This document shows, piece after piece, positions 34,803 to 38,584 of a DNA stretch of 38,584 bases. This DNA is from Bacteroidota bacterium (GTDB lineage Bacteria > Bacteroidota > Ignavibacteria > Ignavibacteriales > Melioribacteraceae). Where the stretch lies: the NCBI GenBank assembly GCA_023453125.1, contig JAEXUB010000269.1, positions 1-38,584 of the forward strand. Reading direction: 5' to 3'. The position numbers and the translations under genes were made by a program. Position 1 is the first letter of the stretch. Each line of letters starts with the position of its first letter. The notes beneath the pieces were generated by a model. That model saw only the letters and a list, made by a program, of their open reading frames with translations. It did no database searches and had not been told where the DNA came from.

Positions 34803-37235
34803 TCAGGCTCTCTTTATTATCACAATCGTCATATCGTCGTGCTGGGGCATATTGTCAACGAATCTGTCTACATCTTTAACAATTAGATTAATTAGTTCCT
34901 TTGACGAATAATCCCGGTGCTTTCTTATAAAATCAATCAGCCTTTCTTCTCCATAGAATTCCCGGTTCTCATTCATTGCTTCGGTAAATCCGTCGGTATA
35001 TAGAACTACAAGGTCATTCTCCTTAATTGAAATAGTCTCTTCGAGCAGATTTGCGCTGAAAATGTTCCCTTCCTCAAGTCCCAAAGCAATTCCTTTGCTC
35101 ATAAGCAGTTTTGTCTTGCCGTCAGCATTGCTGCACAGGATGCCCGGATTGTGTCCCGCTCTTGAGTAGGTAATTGAATGATTGGCAAAATCGAGCACCG
35201 CATAAAACATACTTACAAAAGAATTTTTCTCGATAGTTTTATACAGAAGCCGGTTAACTTTTCCGAGTACCGATTTAGGAGAAACATTCTCTTCGGCGTG
35301 CGCCTGAAGAATTCCCTTGGTAAGGGTCATATAGATTGCGGCGCCTACTCCTTTTCCCGATACATCCCCTATGGCAATACCGATTCGTTTTCCTTCGAGT
35401 TTAACAAAGTCGAAATAATCTCCACCTGCTTCAACTGCGGGAATGCTTAACCCTGCAATATCATATCCTTTTATATCGGGCTGCTCTTTAGGGAGAAGGC
35501 TTAGCTGAACCTTCGAAGCAATTTCAAGTTCTTTTTTCAGCCTCTCTCTTTCGGATATTCTTTGAATATGACTCGGTACTCCGTAATCCTCCAAGACAAA
35601 TTCCTGCTTCTTAATTCTCCCTACAAGGTAAATGGCCGGTATTGATGCCAGGCTGATGATAAGCACAATAAAATTGCCGGTATAAAAACCTGTTTTGCCG
35701 AAGAATAATGTAAAACCGAATGTAATCATTATCGTATGAAAGATAAAACTGAGAAGCATAAGGAGGTCGTAACGCAGGTAGACTACGGCAAATAAACAGC
35801 CGGTTAAAAAGCCGAAAGCCAAGTCGAGCCAGAAATTATTAAGAGAAAGAGGCTGATATGTTATTGCCGCCGCTCCCAGTGATGCAATTCCGCTCAGGAT
35901 TACCGACAGCGTCTTATTCCTGAAACGGTAATAAGAAATATTTACTACAAAGAATATAATTCCCGCTCCTGTAATTATTGCCTCGAGCAGCGCGCTTGTA
36001 ATTATTTCAATTACAGGCAGGTAGGAAGCATAAATATTTACCTGGTATACCGGATTAATAAAACTGACTGCATTTTCCTTGTTTGCCAGAATAGGTATCA
36101 ATAATATGAGAAGAGAAAATCCAAGTGCAAAAACTACTCCCTTAAGCAGCGATGTACCCGCTGATATAGTAAATATCTTCCCTTTTATAAAAGCATCAAT
36201 AGAGCGGAATTTTTCGGGCCATAAACCTCTTGTAAGGGATTCTCCTACAGACCAGCAGGCAAAGAGGAGAAGTGCCAGAATAAAATTCAAAATAAGAATC
36301 CGGAATGCAAATACTATGAATTTAGTAGTTATGAATGGCATATTCCCGAGCGTTAATCCTTGTCCCCCTCCTGGCCAGCTGTTTATAATGCTGACAAGTC
36401 CAATCAGAAAATAGATTATGAAGAATTTTTTTCCTACGCGCATCCATATTTCCCCCTGATGATATCTTTTTAGGAATTGGTAAAGCGCTACAAGAGTGAA
36501 AAAGAAAATGAAAATCAGAGAGATAGTGCTGAAAAATACTTCCGATGTTTCAAAATAACCGCTTTCGGCAGCAGGTATATTAAAGTTTGAGGTAATAACT
36601 CCTATTCTGTTTCCCTGAGTGCGGGCATTTATTTCCAGTTTAACCGAGTCGAATCCGGGGAGATATTTTTCCCAGGTAAATAAATAGTCGGTCCGCTTTG
36701 CCATCTGAAATGATTTTTTCTCTGCAAGCGTTAAATCCTGCATTCTGAAATTTGTATGCTGCTCAATGAAGTTTCCAATGTAATGCCTTGCTTCTTCTTC
36801 TGAGGCAAAGGATTCGGATGAGGTTGAATCGGGAATTTCTCTTATGTATCCCGTAAACTGTCCCTTATAGTTGAGAAATACCTGGTACCGGGTCTGCGGA
36901 AATTCCCTAGACAGGTTTTTATGAAAGAAAATTACAAATCCGTAGGAAGGGATATTATCCCCCGATATTAAAGCGTCGTATTTTACACTTCCAAGTTTTC
37001 TTAAAAGGTGTCTGCTTTCAATAGGACTGTTATTTATAAGGGGCTCGGCATAATAACCGGAAAGGTCAATTCCCTGGTCAGTTAACAGCCGGCGGGAAAT
37101 ATCTATAGCTTCATTACCGGTAAGCTCCATTTTTGACGATTTAAAGACGGAACCGGGGAGCAGAAGTGCTATTGCCGCCGCGAGAATTAAGGAAGCAGCT
37201 ATCCATTTTGAGTGATGCTCGAAAATACCCCTCAT
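34803..37235 (-). CDS. Membrane-anchored SpoIIE/RsbU-type PP2C phosphatase
   Basis: 810 residues from ATG 37235, which has GAGG seven bases upstream. A TTG at 37271 would add 12 residues. The order is: one TM helix (about 12-28); a periplasmic region (about 35-230) with PepSY-like character; about nine further TM segments (about 235-540); a coiled linker (ERERLKKELEIASKVQLSLLP); and a cytoplasmic PPM/SpoIIE phosphatase domain (about 590-810). The metal-binding motifs AGGDYFD (D606), GDVSGKG (D624), YTDGFTEA and HDDMT (D800-D801) are intact. The substrate is probably an anti-sigma-antagonist protein, but no STAS or RsbW-like gene is adjacent. The last membrane block resembles CPBP intramembrane proteases without their catalytic set. 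Confidence 0.88.
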   Translation of the reverse strand: MRGIFEHHSKWIAASLILAAAIALLLPGSVFKSSKMELTGNEAIDISRRLLTDQGIDLSGYYAEPLINNSPIESRHLLRKLGSVKYDALISGDNIPSYGFVIFFHKNLSREFPQTRYQVFLNYKGQFTGYIREIPDSTSSESFASEEEARHYIGNFIEQHTNFRMQDLTLAEKKSFQMAKRTDYLFTWEKYLPGFDSVKLEINARTQGNRIGVITSNFNIPAAESGYFETSEVFFSTISLIFIFFFTLVALYQFLKRYHQGEIWMRVGKKFFIIYFLIGLVSIINSWPGGGQGLTLGNMPFITTKFIVFAFRILILNFILALLLFACWSVGESLTRGLWPEKFRSIDAFIKGKIFTISAGTSLLKGVVFALGFSLLILLIPILANKENAVSFINPVYQVNIYASYLPVIEIITSALLEAIITGAGIIFFVVNISYYRFRNKTLSVILSGIASLGAAAITYQPLSLNNFWLDLAFGFLTGCLFAVVYLRYDLLMLLSFIFHTIMITFGFTLFFGKTGFYTGNFIVLIISLASIPAIYLVGRIKKQEFVLEDYGVPSHIQRISERERLKKELEIASKVQLSLLPKEQPDIKGYDIAGLSIPAVEAGGDYFDFVKLEGKRIGIAIGDVSGKGVGAAIYMTLTKGILQAHAEENVSPKSVLGKVNRLLYKTIEKNSFVSMFYAVLDFANHSITYSRAGHNPGILCSNADGKTKLLMSKGIALGLEEGNIFSANLLEETISIKENDLVVLYTDGFTEAMNENREFYGEERLIDFIRKHRDYSSKELINLIVKDVDRFVDNMPQHDDMTIVIIKRA

Positions 37236-37296
37236 TTCAACCTCTGTTACTGTTGTTTTTAAGACGTCCAACTGGAAAAATTGTTTTGAAAAAAAC

Positions 37297-37316
37297 GCAA
37301 AAAAACTATTTTTTGC
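37297..37316. promoter_or_regulatory. Inverted repeat between the phosphatase gene and purL
   Basis: GCAAAAAA and TTTTTTGC are perfect eight-base complements around ACTA in the divergent gap. It may be an operator or a structure in the phosphatase leader. Its A/T-run composition makes chance occurrence plausible. Confidence 0.3.
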
Positions 37317-37334
37317 TTAGAATTTAGACTTTTC

Positions 37335-37363
37335 TTCAAAGACTCTTAAAAATATGTTATATT
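37335..37363 (+). promoter_or_regulatory. Candidate purL promoter
   Basis: TTCAAA (37335-37340) and TATATT (37358-37363) lie 17 bases apart, 35 bases before the purL ATG. The -10 match is good and the -35 match weak. A Shine-Dalgarno AAAGGA follows just before the ATG. Confidence 0.3.
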
Positions 37364-37397
37364 TATATAAAAGGAAAAAGAAAATTTAAAGGATTAT

Positions 37398-38375
37398 ATG
37401 AAAGAGCCGGAAGTAAATCTGGAATTAGCTTTAGAGCATGGTTTAACAGAAGAGGAATTTCAAATTATTTGTAAAAGACTGGGACGTGTGCCCACTTTTA
37501 CCGAACTTGGAATTTTCAGCGTAATGTGGAGCGAACATTGCAGCTATAAAAATTCTATAGCGCTGTTAAAGACACTCCCCAGGGAAGGGGGCAAGCTTCT
37601 TGTTAAAGCCGGCGAGGAGAATGCAGGGCTCGTTGATATCGGAGACGGTCTGGCAGTCGCTTTCAAGATTGAAAGCCACAATCACCCATCGGCAGTTGAG
37701 CCATACCAGGGCGCAGCAACCGGAGTCGGCGGCATATTAAGAGATATTTTTACAATGGGGGCCCGCCCTATTGCCGCATTAAATTCTCTCCGTTTCGGCG
37801 ATCTTTCAGACGCAAGAACCCGGTTCCTTTTTGAAGGAGTTGTCAACGGTATTGCCGATTACGGCAACTGCTTCGGCGTTCCGACTGTTGCAGGGGAAGT
37901 TTATTTTGACCCTTCATACAAAGACAATCCTCTTGTTAATGCTATGGCAGTCGGCATTGTTGATACAAAGCGAACAGCAACAGCTACAGCAAAAGGGAAG
38001 GGGAATCCGGTTATGATAGTCGGTTCCTCAACCGGAAGAGACGGCATTCACGGCGCGACATTCGCATCCGAGGAAATTTCTGAGAAATCGGAAGCTAAAA
38101 GACCATCGGTTCAGGCCGGAGATCCATTTACAGAGAAACTCCTTCTGGAAGCTACTCTGGAAATCATTAAGAACGGCTGGATTGTCGGTATTCAGGATAT
38201 GGGAGCCGCAGGTATTTCCTGTTCTACCTCCGAAATGAGCGCAAAGGGAAATGCGGGTATGGTTGTAGACCTTAACAAAGTGCCTTTAAGAGAAAAGGGA
38301 ATGACCGCATACGAGATTATGCTGTCGGAATCGCAGGATAGAATGCTTGTAGTTGTAATCAAAGGATTCGAATAG
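37398..38375 (+). CDS. purL: Phosphoribosylformylglycinamidine synthase II, interrupted by in-frame amber
   Basis: The N-terminal part of small PurL, which converts FGAR to FGAM with ATP and ammonia from PurQ in purine synthesis. Conserved motifs are MWSEHCSYKNS (about 48-58), ESHNHPSAVEPYQGAATGVGG (two adjoining motifs, about 94-114) and the second-domain start SSTGRDGIHGATF (about 213-225). The frame ends at a TAG (38373-38375) after 325 residues, far short of the ~740 of the family, yet homologous sequence continues in the same frame. The ATG has an AAAGGA Shine-Dalgarno. See the continuation entry. Confidence 0.85.
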   Translation: MKEPEVNLELALEHGLTEEEFQIICKRLGRVPTFTELGIFSVMWSEHCSYKNSIALLKTLPREGGKLLVKAGEENAGLVDIGDGLAVAFKIESHNHPSAVEPYQGAATGVGGILRDIFTMGARPIAALNSLRFGDLSDARTRFLFEGVVNGIADYGNCFGVPTVAGEVYFDPSYKDNPLVNAMAVGIVDTKRTATATAKGKGNPVMIVGSSTGRDGIHGATFASEEISEKSEAKRPSVQAGDPFTEKLLLEATLEIIKNGWIVGIQDMGAAGISCSTSEMSAKGNAGMVVDLNKVPLREKGMTAYEIMLSESQDRMLVVVIKGFE

Positions 38376-38584
38376 GAAGTTAAGGCAGTATTCGACAAAT
38401 GGGATTTGAACTGCGAAATTATCGGGGAAGTTACTGATACCGGTAAACTGGTTATAAATTACGAAGGGGAAAAGAAAGCCGAAATTACTGCAGAAGACCT
38501 GGTGCTCGGCGGAAATGCTCCCGTTTATATACGCGAAACTAAAGAACCTGCCTACCTGAATGAAATTAGAAAATTTGATTTTAA
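38376..38584 (+). pseudogene. purL: In-frame continuation of purL after the TAG codon
   Basis: The same reading frame stays open for 69 codons to the window edge and encodes typical PurL sequence (EVKAVFDKWDLNCEIIGEVT, then a segment ending PAYLNEIRKFDF). There is no frameshift: the codon between GAA and GAA is simply TAG. The downstream part of the gene lies outside the window, so whether it is otherwise intact is unknown. It is annotated as a broken gene on its face, but a one-base sequence error is equally compatible. Confidence 0.75.

Noticed and set aside
38373..38375. Pyrrolysine or genome-wide UAG recoding to explain the purL stop
   Set aside because: etfA, amgK, hldD and rtcB all end with TAG at the expected C-termini, so UAG is an ordinary stop here.

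Overview
The window is gene-dense chromosomal DNA with moderately low GC. It contains no rRNA, tRNA, CRISPR array, insertion sequence or phage gene that I can see, and no gene-free stretch reaches 300 bases. The mix of families points to a Gram-negative member of the Ignavibacteria/Chlorobi-Bacteroidetes (FCB) branch: a heptose epimerase for LPS core, lipoproteins and outer-membrane barrels, a DUF5916 protein, two GWxTD proteins, a kinase fused to a RapZ C-terminal domain, a DUF2851 protein and a BFN-UVR protein. The taxonomic call is inference from gene content.

Layout. 1-3851 (+): mrdA-rodA, the elongasome transpeptidase and glycosyltransferase, followed by pyrF. 3938-5416 (+): a DUF2851 protein, convergent with 5409-7759 (-), an etfB-etfA-bifunctional nuclease operon. 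7885-12612 (+): clpS, a divergent YchF-type GTPase, a PepD-type dipeptidase and an acyl-CoA synthetase, closed by a bidirectional terminator. 12643-20123 (-): an S9A lipoprotein peptidase, a YhcH-family protein and a five-gene operon (M28 peptidase, AmgK-like kinase with RapZ C-terminal domain, MurU-like nucleotidyltransferase, DinB protein, small outer-membrane barrel). 20245-23922 (-): full-length metH. 24016-25462 (+): hldD and a Nudix hydrolase. 25456-28290 (-): an alpha/beta hydrolase and an archease-rtcB pair. 28348-30531 (-): DUF5916 outer-membrane protein, divergent from two tandem GWxTD proteins (30685-34802, +). 34803-37235 (-): a membrane-anchored SpoIIE/PP2C phosphatase, divergent from purL (37398 to the window end, +).

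Themes. Envelope biogenesis dominates: PBP2 and RodA build the wall, AmgK and MurU would return recovered MurNAc to UDP-MurNAc, HldD makes heptose for LPS, and several exported or outer-membrane proteins surround them. The rest is mostly housekeeping: nucleotide synthesis, methionine, ETF electron transfer, proteolysis and RNA ligation.

The most notable observations are: an in-frame amber codon in purL with the homologous frame continuing beyond it; the AmgK-RapZ fusion translationally coupled to MurU; a tandem GWxTD pair in which one copy has lost the signature; a phosphatase whose membrane part resembles a degenerate CPBP protease; and an intrinsic terminator whose U-tract runs directly into the archease start codon. 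I did not find a clearly unprecedented multi-gene system. The amino-sugar kinase fusion and the GWxTD pair are the best candidates for undescribed biology.
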